Positions 47,281-57,751 of a DNA stretch of 64,000 bases are shown here, in pieces (position 1 is the first letter of the stretch; each line of letters starts with the position of its first letter). The notes beneath the pieces are model-generated. The model worked only from the letters and a program-made list of their open reading frames with translations. It had not been told where the DNA came from and did not search any database. This DNA is from Sympetrum striolatum (lineage: Eukaryota > Arthropoda > Insecta > Odonata > Libellulidae). The position numbers and the translations under genes were made by a program. Location of the stretch: assembly GCA_947579665.1 (NCBI GenBank), contig OX388345.1:70671454-70735453 (forward strand). The letters run 5' to 3'.

Positions 47281-49036
47281 CACACAAAACAACGCACTCA
47301 CTCATATCTTCCGGACCATTATTTTCAATTAGTAGAGCCATCGCTGTCGTCCAAAGGCATGGGACAAGGTCGGAGGATCCTTGCGATTGTCCTTACAAGT
47401 ATTCCGGGACTCCGAAGACTTCCGTCCGCGGCGGTTCTCTGGCTGGTATGCATCACAAACGCCATCATCAGACTGGGCCACTTCCCAGCTTTATGGAAAA
47501 GAGCAAAGATCATCCCGATCTTAAAAACTGGAAAGTCTCGCTCCTCCCCAGATAGCTTCCGCCCCATATCGCTTCTGGACGGACTGGGGAAGATTGTAGA
47601 AAGGACCATACTACCCTTTTTCCAGAGAACACTATCAGAAAGGAATATCCTCCCGGCGGAGCAATACGGCTTTAGAGAGGAGCACGCCACAACCCACCAA
47701 CTTCTGCGCGTCCTGCAATTCGTCAGTGCTGCTTTCAACAACAAAAGGCACGTTGCAGCGGCCTTCTTCGACATCACCAAGGCCTTCGACCGAATGTGGC
47801 ATGCTGGCCTTCTCCATAAGCTCCGTCGACTGGACTTTCCAACATGGCAGATAAACACCATCGCCTCATACCTCTCGGACAGGACCTTCCACGTTTTCTT
47901 CGGCGGGATCACCTCTACCACCAGAACCATCAGGGCGGGAGTTCCCCAGGGTAGCATCTGGGGGCCAATCTTGTTCAATATCTTCTGTGCGGACATTCCC
48001 ACAAAGTTTTACGGCTGCATGACAGCATTTTATGCTGACGATGCTGCGCTACTAGCGAAGTCCTACTCCAGGAAACTTGCTGTAAAATACTTGCAGCGGG
48101 CCACCTACCAGCTTCTTGAATGGTACGACACCTGGAGGTTAGGGGTGAACTCCAAGAAGACACAGACCATTATCTTCTCAATGCTCCGACCGGCGGACGA
48201 CCCGGACCCAATCATCGTCGGCGCTGAGGAAGTCCATTGGCGAAGCACAGCAGTCTACCTTGGAGTCACCCTCGACAGGCGACTCACTCTCCGCAATCAT
48301 GCACAACAGGTTGCCATAAAAGCGAGGGTTCGCCGGAGGGTCCTCCTGCCGCTCCTAATGTCCCCGGACTTGCCGCTCCATGTTAGGCTGCACCTATACC
48401 AGGCAACCATCTTGAGTGCTCTTTTGTACGCCTCCCCCGCCTGGAGCGGGTTCCTGACCCGCACCACGTGGGAAATTCCATCTAAGGCGGAGAGAGCCGT
48501 CCTTCGCACCATCCTGCAGCTTGGCTGGCGCTTTGCTAATCCCACCAACTACATATTGACTGGAGCCACCCCAATTCAGGAATTGGCAACCATACGAGCG
48601 AAGGCCTTCTTTGCCCGCCTTCCTACCAGAAAATATGCACATCTCCAGCGACTGGCTTTGGACACCCCTCAGCGGCGCGACTTCTTCCGGAGGCCCATCT
48701 CCTCGCAAGGAGGAACTTTGGCAATCCCCCCAAAAGGGAGGAAAAAGTGGAGGTAAAATATCCTTGAAGGTCCACCAACGAAGGAGCCCACCAGCCCGAA
48801 GGAGCTCCCTAGGAGGACGGGCAAGGATGGAGGCAGCACCACCAAACGATGTCAAATTATATAGTATTCCGGGACTTCCGTCGAGGACTCCGGATTTCGG
48901 CATTCCCGACACGACCCACCCTTTCACTCGAATGCATCCCGTGCGTCACTATTATAACGTCCTTGTTCGCCGAACCATAAGGCTCTCTCTGGGGGTAACC
49001 CCACTCAAGGGCATACTGCCTCGTAACTTTCGATAA
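47281..49036 (+). mobile_element. Jockey-like non-LTR retrotransposon fragment
   Basis: The fragment is GC-rich against AT-rich surroundings. The RT frame is open from 47281, just after a TAA, and RT-like sequence (a degraded form of the KAPGxDGI region, around 47335-47375) can be followed before the first ATG. The endonuclease and ORF1 of Jockey elements are missing, so it is 5'-truncated. After the RT stop at 48756 another frame stays open to 49036 with Arg/Ser/Pro-rich sequence, perhaps C-terminal coding after a frameshift. No poly(A) tail or target duplication was found; both limits are approximate. Confidence 0.75.
47359..48756 (+). CDS. Jockey-like reverse transcriptase (partial, 465 codons)
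   Basis: This encodes the RNA-directed DNA polymerase of a Jockey-clade LINE, which copies the element RNA at the nicked target. Motifs in order: RPISLLDGLGKIVER (about 68-82), QYGFREEHATTHQLLR (about 102-117), FFDITKAFD with the first catalytic Asp at 138, AGVPQGS (193-199), FYADD with the catalytic pair at 227-228, and YLGVTLD (300-306), then the thumb-like C-terminal part. Residue 201 is Trp where Leu is usual (GSxLGP). The ATG is only the first in an open frame that extends 26 codons upstream. There is no internal stop, but missing 5' domains make it unable to move alone. Confidence 0.85.
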   Translation: MGQGRRILAIVLTSIPGLRRLPSAAVLWLVCITNAIIRLGHFPALWKRAKIIPILKTGKSRSSPDSFRPISLLDGLGKIVERTILPFFQRTLSERNILPAEQYGFREEHATTHQLLRVLQFVSAAFNNKRHVAAAFFDITKAFDRMWHAGLLHKLRRLDFPTWQINTIASYLSDRTFHVFFGGITSTTRTIRAGVPQGSIWGPILFNIFCADIPTKFYGCMTAFYADDAALLAKSYSRKLAVKYLQRATYQLLEWYDTWRLGVNSKKTQTIIFSMLRPADDPDPIIVGAEEVHWRSTAVYLGVTLDRRLTLRNHAQQVAIKARVRRRVLLPLLMSPDLPLHVRLHLYQATILSALLYASPAWSGFLTRTTWEIPSKAERAVLRTILQLGWRFANPTNYILTGATPIQELATIRAKAFFARLPTRKYAHLQRLALDTPQRRDFFRRPISSQGGTLAIPPKGRKKWR

Positions 49037-49598
49037 AAGCGCATTACCCTTGATTCGAAGTATTCCTCGTTCGTTGAAGAGTCAAGGGTATTCCGCCGGA
49101 GGATTTATTTTGCCTCCTTATGGTCCTATTGAGGTTTGGTGTGTTTAAGCAAGTGGTAATTGAGGATGGTTGCTTTTGCCGTTTTCATCGAACATAACAA
49201 TAATTCTTCCTAGTGTAATAATAATTTAATTTTTGCAAATATGAATCCCAAGTGTGCTTTTCTGTTAGTTTGCCATGTTGCATCTCGATCAAAGTTATGT
49301 TTTTTTCATCGCTTCTTTGTTTATGTTATTTCTGAAATATTATATGTATAGTAGTGATCTGCAATTCTTTGCTACTTTAATTGCTACGTCAAAGTGAGTT
49401 ATTGTCGTTATTGCTTGAAACCAGTCCTTAGAAAAAAAATTGAATACTGAATAAATAATTATGGAATGTAAACCACAAATGGCTGTACTAAACGTTTTCA
49501 TAATTCTGTTGTTCAATATCATCTTTCAACAAATGTTCTGCTGTAAGCACATAAATACTTAATTTGGTAAATAGTGATATTTTGTGATATGTTAAATT
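49037..49598. other. gene-free spacer
   Basis: AT-rich sequence follows a short GC-richer end of the Jockey-like region. A small minus ORF (49340-49522) matches nothing. No repeat or site is recognised. Confidence 0.5.
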
Positions 49599-49727
49599 GA
49601 TTAGAATTTATCCATTGATAGGGGCCCATACTAAAATTCTATGTATGTATTCAGAAATAATTATTGATTAGAATTTATCCATTGAAAGAGGCCTATACTA
49701 AAATTTAATGTATTCTGAAGTAATTAA
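49599..49727. repeat. 67-bp tandem duplication, about 1.9 copies
   Basis: The unit beginning GATTAGAATTTATCCATTGA at 49599 restarts at 49666 with several substitutions (GGGGCCCATACTAAAATTC against GAGGCCTATACTAAAATTT). It is an older duplication than the 79-bp one at 22079. Confidence 0.8.
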
Positions 49728-49939
49728 GGTGTATCTTCTAACAACGTAATATTGCGAAGCATTTCGAATAAAAATGTGCATTAATTTTCTATCATAGGAA
49801 GACTTCGTAATTCTGAACATCATAATTGCATTTCGTGATCCATAATATCTTTTCTTTTAATGATCTTCAACGATGTAGTCGAAAAATCACCCTGACTCTG
49901 ATGATAGATTTAATCTTTTTTCTTTCTTCGAATGAGGCC

Positions 49940-50270
49940 TTGGATGGATCTCGTTTTTTATTCGGGGATACAAATTGGGCGCCACGGTGCTCCTGAGCTG
50001 CTATTTATACACACCGGCGCTCGACACGAAGGGGGGGTCGGGCTTATTACTTTCTTTAGCTTGATAGCGTGGAGAAGGTCTTTGGCAACGATCAAATGAG
50101 TGACCTACCTCACGCGTCACCACGTGAAATTGATGTCGGCACAAACCTGTTTATTTCTTCCGCTCGACATCGCGCGCTGTGGAAAATGACAAAGAAGCAT
50201 TCACTGCCGCGAATTTCACGAGGACAACTTTTTTGTCGCTCCTCTGAATCTTACCAGAATAATATCTTCA
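49940..50270. other. GC/CpG-rich island
   Basis: GC-richer unique block with a 74-codon ORF (50069-50293) that resembles no known protein. The ORF's 3' end runs into the 98-bp repeat that follows. Confidence 0.35.
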
Positions 50271-50272
50271 TG

Positions 50273-50430
50273 TCGTGGCAGTTTCGAAAATGAAATTATA
50301 CTATGGAAGTTATATTTATCCTCTTACTTATCTGTCTACTTACCAGGATATCTTAATATGTGTCTTTGTTTCGTAGCAGTTTCGGAAATGAAATTAAATT
50401 ATGAAAATTATCGTATATTTATCTGTTTAT
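50273..50430. repeat. diverged 98-bp direct repeat
   Basis: TCGTGGCAGTTTCGAAAATG at 50273 and TCGTAGCAGTTTCGGAAATG at 50371 head two related segments of about 50 bp (both continue AAATTA and an ATTATG-like word). It is an old local duplication. Confidence 0.6.
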
Positions 50431-51440
50431 ATAGCTATCTGAAATTATCCTGTAAACATCTTTAGGAGTCTATTTTGAATCTTAAACAAGACAAAAGAAT
50501 AAGAAATTCACATGACGATGTAGGAAATCAAATTTGTTAAATTACGAAAATTAAGTATATATAGCGAAGCAATTCCTCCTGATTGTATAAATTAATCTTC
50601 CAGAAATAGGATGATATCTTTTCAGCTAAAAACAGGAGTAAAAAACTTAAACGGATCTAAAATACTAATGTTAGGTGGTAAAATGAATAATGAGTCTATA
50701 TATCATGTATAAATACTGATTGTGATTAAAATTGCTTCGAAAAATGTGATACACTACCGGAAAATCAGTTCCAGAGAGCAATTCATTGTATTATTTACTG
50801 ATTTTATTTATACTTAATACTCCTTATATTCGACGAAATTATTTTATGAGTAAAACTATTGAATTATTTTGGCCAACAAATTCTGTTCAGTACCAGTTTC
50901 CTGTTCTTTACATGATCAGTTGACCGGAATTCACATTTTAAGCTTGCAGTTTACTCCTTGACTCATTTACTCAATGAATCACATTCTATCCAGTTTTGAT
51001 TATACGTGCATTCCTATTTTTGGCAAGGTTATTCATGAAGGAATTTCAACTGCTGCAGCATTAGGTGGGATTTTGAGCTTCCTTATAAAGTAAGGAAGAA
51101 GATGGGGTCTCTGAATGTTTAGAAATAAGTCGTCCGAGAAGGAATATTGTAGACATACTGTAGAAAAAAAATTAGCTAAATATTTAGAAAGAAGTGGTAT
51201 ATAGTTTTCAAATCCTGTAGATTAGAATATATTTTATTTTTCTTTTTTGTGAACTATGGAATATGTATCATTTATTCATTTTATTTTTATTCGTGGGAAC
51301 GATAATATGAAGCGTATTGAGATATGATTAATGCTGACTAATGCTTTACTTTTGGCAACTCCTTGTTGAATTTAGGAAAGGTGTTTTGCATAAAGTCATC
51401 ATCCTGCAATAAGACGAATGTTTTCCACTCTTGCTCATAA

Positions 51441-51512
51441 AGAAAAATAAGAGTGAAATACTTCACTCCTCATCTTGCCTAGTAAGCCTCATCCCTTCTT
51501 CAAAGCTTTCAA
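51441..51512 (+). repeat. dispersed repeat C, copy 2
   Basis: CTTCACTCCTCATCTTGCC, TAGTAAGCCTCATCCCTTC and TTCAAAGCTTT in series match the minus-strand reading of 43141-43209 and the plus-strand 54955-54999. The nature of the element is unknown. A GC-rich island follows at about 51590-51960. Confidence 0.6.
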
Positions 51513-53663
51513 CGGCTAATAGAGAGTGTGATAAGGTGAATGGGATGATTCCAATATTAGGAATTCGTGCAGTAAAAGATCTCGCGCCTTCCGACGCGAT
51601 GTAGTGCTTTCTAGCATCATAACTCTTGGAAAGGCGCCATCGAACCATCAAATGGCGCGATGTCGAGTACCTCTCAGGTGGCCCTCCATCACATTCCCAC
51701 TTCCCACATTTGCGTCACAATTCGAAAGGGCATCTTCCCATTCTACGTCATATGAAACTATTCAAGCCGTACGTCAAGTATGGCAGCTTTGAATAATCCA
51801 CTCCGTTCCCAAAACGGCGGTGAGGGCTCGTGAAACGTTGCGGTAAAGCAATATGGAGATGCGGGCGGTTTGGCGCGCGGTCTCGCTGACGTACCATGAG
51901 GATTTCCGTTCTCATGAGTGGGTCACTGGTGCACGGTGCCTTACCAAAGACCCCCTTTCGTGATCCTTTTTTATATCCCTCCTCTTTAGTCAGAATTCTA
52001 TTTCAGATTCTCCCCGCTCTCTCCCTCCATATGCGTTATTCCTTTGTCCCCTTCGATCGGATTCCCTCTGGCGGCAGACTCCCTCCCTACATCTCAATTT
52101 CAATGGAGCGCTGCACATCTTCCACCCCTTTTATCCTCCCACTCCATTCCTCGGCCTTTTTTATTCAATATTCCTTTTCCTCTCTGCTTTATATGCCTCA
52201 CACGATTTCTTTTTCCTTCATATCGTGGTGGAGAGGCGGTTGGTGTCGTCTCTGGGGGTTTCTCGTTGTCTTATGATGTCTTCGAACTGTCTGACTGGTC
52301 ATTTTGTGAGAACTGATTGGTGTTATTTGGAAAAGAAATTTTGTATAAAATATATTTTTTGGGGATTTTTATTTTGCGTTATATTGTCTAATTGTGCTTA
52401 AAATATATCTAGTTCAGTCATTCGCAATTAATGATGTCTCATTCGATCCTTTTTTTACTAGTCCCATATGACTGTGGGATGTGTTATTGATAAACATTGT
52501 TGTGTATGGGTAATACATTATTTTAATGGTTTTTAGACGGTCAGAATACCACTAATGCTTCCCTGAATGTACCTTAAACTGTATAATTTGTATTGATATG
52601 ATAGAGATTTGATTTATGACCGTAAAATAGTTTGACTAGCTTGCTGTGCTTTCATATATACTTCTTCGACTTCATCTTTTGTCATTTAAATACTTATTCC
52701 TTGAAATTTGTTATGATTTTTACACGTTTTGTGCAAGGAATCTGTATTTCTCATTTATATCAGCATGTTATTCTTAAATTATTCTGAGACGTCATTATTA
52801 AATATAACTATCAACGCTTTGTACATAAATAACTTTAGGGTGTTCCTTACACATAATAATTTGCCAACTATAACTATTTACGTATTTCTGTAACCTAATC
52901 CTTAACTTCGGGCCATCTAGAATTCGAGATTATAGTTGTATTGTAGATTGAAGTACATCATTACTTCTTGTAATACCCTATTTGTTTGTATTCGTTTGCT
53001 CACCCACGTGGTATCACTTTCATGTATTTCCGTACACGTTGCATTGTATCAACAGCTGCAGCAATATCATTACGGCTTCTTAGAAAAGTAGCTTTTCCTC
53101 TTTTTTTATCAATGCATGCACATACCACTTGATTTGAGCAGACTCTTCCCGTTGGCCGCGATTCAAAATGTTTCATTCAATTGCAGTCGCATTAAAGTCG
53201 AAAGGAAATGTCCAGCGACACTTCCCGGATGTGCATGAGATTTGATTTTCGTGTCCCGTCAGGTTACAGTTTTTTCTGTATTGCCATTGGCAACGTCCTC
53301 TTTGTGTCCTTATTTAAGTCAAAACTATTTAACTTCATTGAAGAAGATCATCAAAGCGTTCGATTTAGCTGAGATGTATTCATTCTCAAAGCTCTATGGT
53401 TGTGTATGTACATTAGTTTTAATTGGCTATTTCCGCTGCAGATCTGTACTGAATCTCTGAATCTGTAAACCTCTTTCTATAAACTCTCTTTATGAATTTT
53501 CTCATTTTTTATCCAAGATCTTTATGTAGAATAAAGCAACATTTTTATACTTTCAGATCAGTTTACGATTAATTGCTAAGGTCACGTGTATGTCAGCTCC
53601 AAAATCTTATACACTAAAATTAGGCAACTTGCAGTGTAAAATTATTCTACAAAGAAATTATTC
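51513..53663. other. gene-free spacer
   Basis: A GC-rich island (about 51590-51960) grades into a pyrimidine-rich tract (51940-52215) whose 126-codon ORF is low-complexity Ser/Phe/Leu/Pro-rich. AT-rich unique DNA follows to 53660 with no recognised gene. Confidence 0.5.
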
Positions 53664-54065
53664 AAGTAATAAAAATAATTATAATAATATTTATTCATCC
53701 AAGGACATACATATGCATGTATAGGGTAAGTCATCAATAATCACACCGACACAACACAGTCAAATTCACATTAGAAACACATTACTACATATATTAGAAA
53801 TATAGTACAGCATAGATTTTATTCTTAATAACAAATTTCATCCCTCTAACATATTAGAGGTTCCCCTCATTAAAAGAAATTATTTACATTATAGTAATTT
53901 TTTGTTTGGAGAAATTTTTTAATTGTTTACCGAATTGTACATTTTTATTGTCTTTCATAGCGTTAGGCAATTTGTTATAAACTTTTAAAGCCATCACTTC
54001 AAAACTTCGTCCAGTTAGGCTTAATCTGCGTGATGGGATCCTCAATAATTACTAGTATTGCATCG
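53664..54065 (-). mobile_element. degraded non-LTR retrotransposon 3' end with ATT-rich tail
   Basis: On the minus strand, from about 54045 to 53870, the frame reads like an RT C-terminus (RRLSL, then ALKVYNKLPNAMK and Q(L/I)KKFL..KNYYNVNNFF-stop). A one-base frameshift lies in the A-run after NKNVQFGKQ. The 3' UTR follows, with an AATAAA and then an ATT-rich tail at about 53664-53690. The upstream part is lost or unrecognisable. LPxxxK motifs of this kind end many LINE ORFs; the clade is not determined. Confidence 0.65.
53843..53860 (-). other. 7-bp stem-loop just after the stop of the degraded LINE
   Basis: CCTCTAA-CATA-TTAGAGG forms a perfect 7-bp stem with a 4-nt loop about 10 nt downstream of the ORF stop (minus strand). 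It may be the 3' recognition hairpin of this LINE family, by analogy with other elements; it could also be chance. Confidence 0.45.
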
Positions 54066-54954
54066 CGTGACTGACAAAAATAATGTTCATATTTTGTAAT
54101 GTGCATCGAAATTAGATATGCAGGGACGTACAATTCTAATTATTTCTAATTATTTCCTTTGAAAGTTGCATTGTCCGCTGCATTATTTCTTCATAATATC
54201 AACTCATTTAAAAAATTCCATTCTACAATCTTCTAATCCTTCTTGATGTTTTTGATATTATACCAACCATTTCCCGCTGCATGATTTTATTTATCTTTAA
54301 ACTTTTCTCTATTCGCAATCATCAACTAATTTTCCCGATACCAAAGGATATTTTTGCATTGATTTGCATGCGGAAGTCCCTCCCCATGACCCAGTAACCA
54401 CTGATTTTAAGCGGTGGATGATGAATGTCGCCATTACGGCTTTTCTTCCTTCAGTTTTTCGAACCGCGGGTCAGAGGAAGATTGCCAAGTCCATTAGTTT
54501 AAGACGTCTGCCTGGTAAAAAATTAATTGTCGCTGCGCGAGATGTGTAAGCGTTGATGCTGCAGAAAAAGTTCAATTTTCGATCTGCAGGAGTGTGAGAA
54601 TTTGGCTCATTCGCGTATTAGATCATTATGATACATGGTGTAGACTGAGAAGCCCTTGTTAATTCGTTTTAGAAATAGTTGGACCATGCTATCATATGTT
54701 GACGATTGGAGAAGTCTTGATTTGTTTTTCGATATTGGATGGAGTATGGATGGAGTCTTGTTTAATTTTGTCGTGCAGTTTTTTGTGGTTTCATGTACAT
54801 TAAATATATATTATGAGGCATACGTGATATTGATTAATAGTTCTATCATTATGGTCACTCCTCATTGAATACTATGACAAGAGTCATTCTTCGAGTCGTT
54901 GTGTTGCTTTAATGTGTATATTTTCCATACGCTCTCTACTTAAGTAAAATTTAT
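54066..54954. other. gene-free spacer
   Basis: AT-rich DNA with a modest GC-richer patch at about 54360-54560 (61-codon ORF, unrecognised). A short TAATTATTTC duplication lies near 54137-54160. Confidence 0.5.
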
Positions 54955-54999
54955 ACTTGGGAAATACCTCGCTCCTCATCTTACCTAGTAAGCCTCATT
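54955..54999 (+). repeat. dispersed repeat C, copy 3, broken by LINE insertion
   Basis: GAAATACCTCGCTCCTCATC and TTACCTAGTAAGCCTCATT match the other C copies up to the point where the ATT-rich tail of the next LINE fragment begins. The C-specific continuation (CCCTTCTTC) is not found next, which suggests the LINE inserted here. Confidence 0.55.
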
Positions 55000-55235
55000 A
55001 CAATAATTATAATCGTCTTTATTTGGGCGAGATTGAGACTCAAAAGTCCCTTCTTCCATATAACCAATCGTCATTAATTATAAAATTATAATTAAATTAA
55101 AGAGAATAGTATGAGAAACAATTAGAAGAATTGTGGATGTAAAAAAACTAAGAAATTCTCAGGAAAAAATCCACTGCAGGAAAACACCCACAAAGAAGGG
55201 GGGTGTGAAAAAACCTGCGCAAACCTACCGATAGT
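55000..55235 (-). mobile_element. LINE-type 3' end (repeat D, copy 2)
   Basis: Minus-strand 3' UTR ending in CTCAATCTCGCCCAAATAAA, then an ATT-rich tail against repeat C. It shares two blocks with 11604-11990 in the same order and near-equal spacing. Further upstream on the minus strand (to about 55490) the DNA may be decayed LINE coding sequence, but I cannot follow a frame with confidence. Confidence 0.6.
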
Positions 55236-56310
55236 AATAGCTAAATGATGAGAAAAAAATGAACACGAAAAAATAAAGAAATACACTACCAATAAGTACT
55301 TGCATGCGATACATAAGTAAGAATCAGTTCAAATTTAAAAAAGATAGCAATATGCTAAATAGCATTATCTTCCTAAAGCTCTTTTCCTCTAATGTTGGAA
55401 AGTCTGAAGTTCAATATGACCTCCTACTTACGACCTTATTAATATTTGACGGACAAACATTCAGGGTATCTCAATATACTCTCAAATAGGGCATTAGAAT
55501 TTATGGTTTTTTACAAACTCATTCTGCCAAATTACAATTAGAAGTCGTATTCAATTTTAATAGCAATGCATTTTGTAATTTGACATAGCTCCAGAGCCTA
55601 TTAGTCGTCAGGAAATTGTTCGTGAAATTTTAATGTCCGTTTTGAAGCAGCCTGTAGCTTTGCGCCAACGGAGATGCACGCGTTGACTGCAGTCTTTTGT
55701 TTTTGGATTATTTTTAACCGTTAATCCTTGCCCAACCCGGAGTCTATTAGTATTCCTGAGATATTCATAGCGAGGTGGCGTGAAGAGATCCTCGCGAGTT
55801 TATAATCGCCCCCATGTGCGAGTTTCTTAATGATAAAAATTCCTTCAGAGTTGGGTTAAGTTCATTAGTTTCTAAAGAAGTTAATGGTCTTATTGGACTT
55901 TTGGTCGTCTTTCCAAATGGCCTCGAAATTACCTTTTTCCTGCATCGTTTGCTTGTTTTATATATAAATATTTTCTGGTTTTATAATAAAAAATGTTGAA
56001 TACCTAACCTTATGTAAACTTTTATACTTACCTTCACAATTTACCGAAGCAAAGAGATTGCTTCGCTCATGTATCATAGTATAGTACTAAGTACTGTCTT
56101 TCAATAGTAAGTGTTAGAAAAATCTATTAGTATGATGTGCTTGTCTTCCAAACCATAGTAAATGTTATTATTATGATTGTATTGCTAGAGGGAAGAAACC
56201 TAAAGATTACCATTATCACTAAATTTCATTTCATCAACTTTAATTTTATAATATTTAGTATAATCTAGTTTATTTTAATTGACGTATCTGGTAGGGATGA
56301 CGGTTTTCCT
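55236..56310. other. gene-free spacer, possibly decayed LINE at its left end
   Basis: AT-rich, with two 61-codon ORFs that match nothing I recognise. The left 250 bp could be remains of the D element. No other site is seen. Confidence 0.45.
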
Positions 56311-56347
56311 TTGTCTATGTCTATGTCTATGTAAGAACCCTGCAAGC

Positions 56348-56359
56348 CGCCTTTCGGCG
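56348..56359 (-). other. 3' UTR hairpin with GAAA tetraloop, CR1/L2-like young copy
   Basis: On the minus strand CGCC-GAAA-GGCG lies between the stop codon and the hexamer tail, identical to the hairpin at 47062-47073. Its conservation between an old and a young copy suggests the family needs it, probably for template recognition by its own RT. Confidence 0.6.
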
Positions 56360-56387
56360 TGTGGCAGGGGGTGCAAGCACCTTGACT

Positions 56388-57695
56388 CTATTTTCCTAAA
56401 CGGTTGCTTTCGCGTATACTTCGCGGAAAAAATGAATTTTTGAAACGATTCGTTTTAGCATCTATTTCCCTAATCTTTCGGGCAGTATCAGCACGGCCCA
56501 TATAACAGGGGGGTCGCATTATATCGGTTACATCATCTGAAAACGTAATTTCTCTGAACTTATTTAATAAATTTATCCTTTGAATTTTTCTTCTATCTTC
56601 TAATGATTCCCATCCCGCGTCCTGTAACATCTGAGTGACACTCGCTGTTTTATCGTAGCAATTCTTTACAAATCGTATCGCCTTTCGTTGTACTTTTTCT
56701 AAATCCTGAATATGACATTTCTCGGCGGGGTCCCATACACTACATGCATACTCAAGGTGAGGCCTAACTAACGCTAAGTAACATCGCTCGCGAACCTTTT
56801 CTTCGCTCCTACCGACTATTCTTTTAACGAAGCCGAGTTTCTTAAGTGCTTTTCCACATATATTTCGGATGTGGGCACTCCATGATAGATTATTCGTGAG
56901 AGTTACTCCAAGATACTTTACCGATTCTACTGTCATTAGGTTTACCCCTCGGAGGCTATAAGAATAATCATTTATTATAGATTTACTTTCGAAGAAGTTA
57001 ACTACAGAACACTTTTCTACATTAAGCTCTAATTGCCAATCATCGCACCAGTTCATAATTCTATCTAAGTCGTTCGAAAGGGTTAATCTATCCTCTGAAC
57101 TAACTATTTCCCTGTAAATGACTGTGTCGTCTGCGAATATCCTAACATTGCTTTCAATGTGATTGCTGAGGTCGTTGATGTATACTAAAAATAACAACGG
57201 TCCAATTACACTGCCCTGAGGGACGCCCGAGGTCACCTTAACCAAGTTGGAACTAATACCATCGAGTACTACTCGTTGCTCTCTATCGGTGAGAAAGTCT
57301 TTTATCCAATTAATAACTTGTGCATTGATACCCGCAACTTCTAATTTGTACAGCAATTTATGATGAGGTACCTTATCGAAAGCCTTCCGAAAATCTAAAA
57401 ATATCGCATCGACTTGCTTATGTTTTTCAGCAGAGTTTAGAACATCGTGTACTAATAAAGCCAGCTGAGACTCGCAAGAACGAGTCTTACGAAAACCGTG
57501 TTGATTCCTAATTATGAAATTGGACGTTTCAAGAAAACCCATTAAAGAGCTAGCTATTATATGTTCCATAATTTTACCGCTCAGTGATGTTAAAGATATA
57601 GGCCTGTAATTGGCTGGATCGTCCTTAGAGCCACTTTTAAATATTGGCGTGACATTCGCAATTTTCCAATCTTTCGGGACCTTTCCTTCGCTCAT
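56388..57695 (-). CDS. CR1/L2-like reverse transcriptase (partial, 435 codons)
   Basis: This encodes the RT part of a non-LTR element that primes cDNA synthesis on nicked chromosomal DNA. Motifs: VPKDWKIANVTPIFKSGS (6-23), NYRPISLTS (29-37), QHGFRKTRSCESQL (65-78), FLDFRKAFD with catalytic Asp 101, SGVPQGSVIGPLLF (156-169), FADD (187-190, catalytic 189-190) and YLGVTL (261-266). The C-terminal domain has EYACSVWDP (315-323), LLNKFRE and a TNRFKNSFFPR end. The start shown is an internal Met: about 15 codons of matching sequence precede it before the truncation point. The endonuclease domain is missing. No internal stop is present. The clade (CR1 or L2 lineage) is from motif resemblance only. 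Confidence 0.85.
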   Translation of the reverse strand: MSEGKVPKDWKIANVTPIFKSGSKDDPANYRPISLTSLSGKIMEHIIASSLMGFLETSNFIIRNQHGFRKTRSCESQLALLVHDVLNSAEKHKQVDAIFLDFRKAFDKVPHHKLLYKLEVAGINAQVINWIKDFLTDREQRVVLDGISSNLVKVTSGVPQGSVIGPLLFLVYINDLSNHIESNVRIFADDTVIYREIVSSEDRLTLSNDLDRIMNWCDDWQLELNVEKCSVVNFFESKSIINDYSYSLRGVNLMTVESVKYLGVTLTNNLSWSAHIRNICGKALKKLGFVKRIVGRSEEKVRERCYLALVRPHLEYACSVWDPAEKCHIQDLEKVQRKAIRFVKNCYDKTASVTQMLQDAGWESLEDRRKIQRINLLNKFREITFSDDVTDIMRPPCYMGRADTARKIREIDAKTNRFKNSFFPRSIRESNRLGK

Positions 57696-57751
57696 ACTCT
57701 TGTCAAATATAACTTTAAGAAAAGGTGCTACGCTCTCCGCTTTCTTTTCCT

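Larger units (their letters stand above)
56311..57744 (-). mobile_element. young 5'-truncated CR1/L2-like LINE copy
   Basis: The copy runs from about 57744 (5' side) to 56311 on the minus strand. Coding sequence continues without interruption from the break, through the ORF, to a 76-nt 3' UTR with the GAAA hairpin and a (CATAGA)3-type tail. The 7-bp words TTTTCCT at 56304-56310 and 57745-57751 flank it and are a candidate target-site duplication. Upstream of the break the frame hits a stop at once. The intact frame suggests recent insertion compared with the fragment at 46800-47107. Confidence 0.8.

Noticed and set aside
47325..48002. 225-codon minus-strand ORF and other minus ORFs across the Jockey-like RT
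   Set aside because: They are antisense shadows of the RT, which has all the RT motifs in the plus frame.
52..52276. Ser/Phe/Leu/Pro-rich ORFs in pyrimidine tracts (1604-1895, 2868-3269, 6012-6362, 10233-10571, 51896-52276)
   Set aside because: The amino-acid content is what C/T-rich DNA gives in any frame, and several frames are open at once. These are not genes.
55240..55490. Decayed LINE coding sequence upstream of repeat D copy 2 (minus)
   Set aside because: Some residues suggest an RT C-terminal region, but several stops and no firm motif make the reading unsafe.
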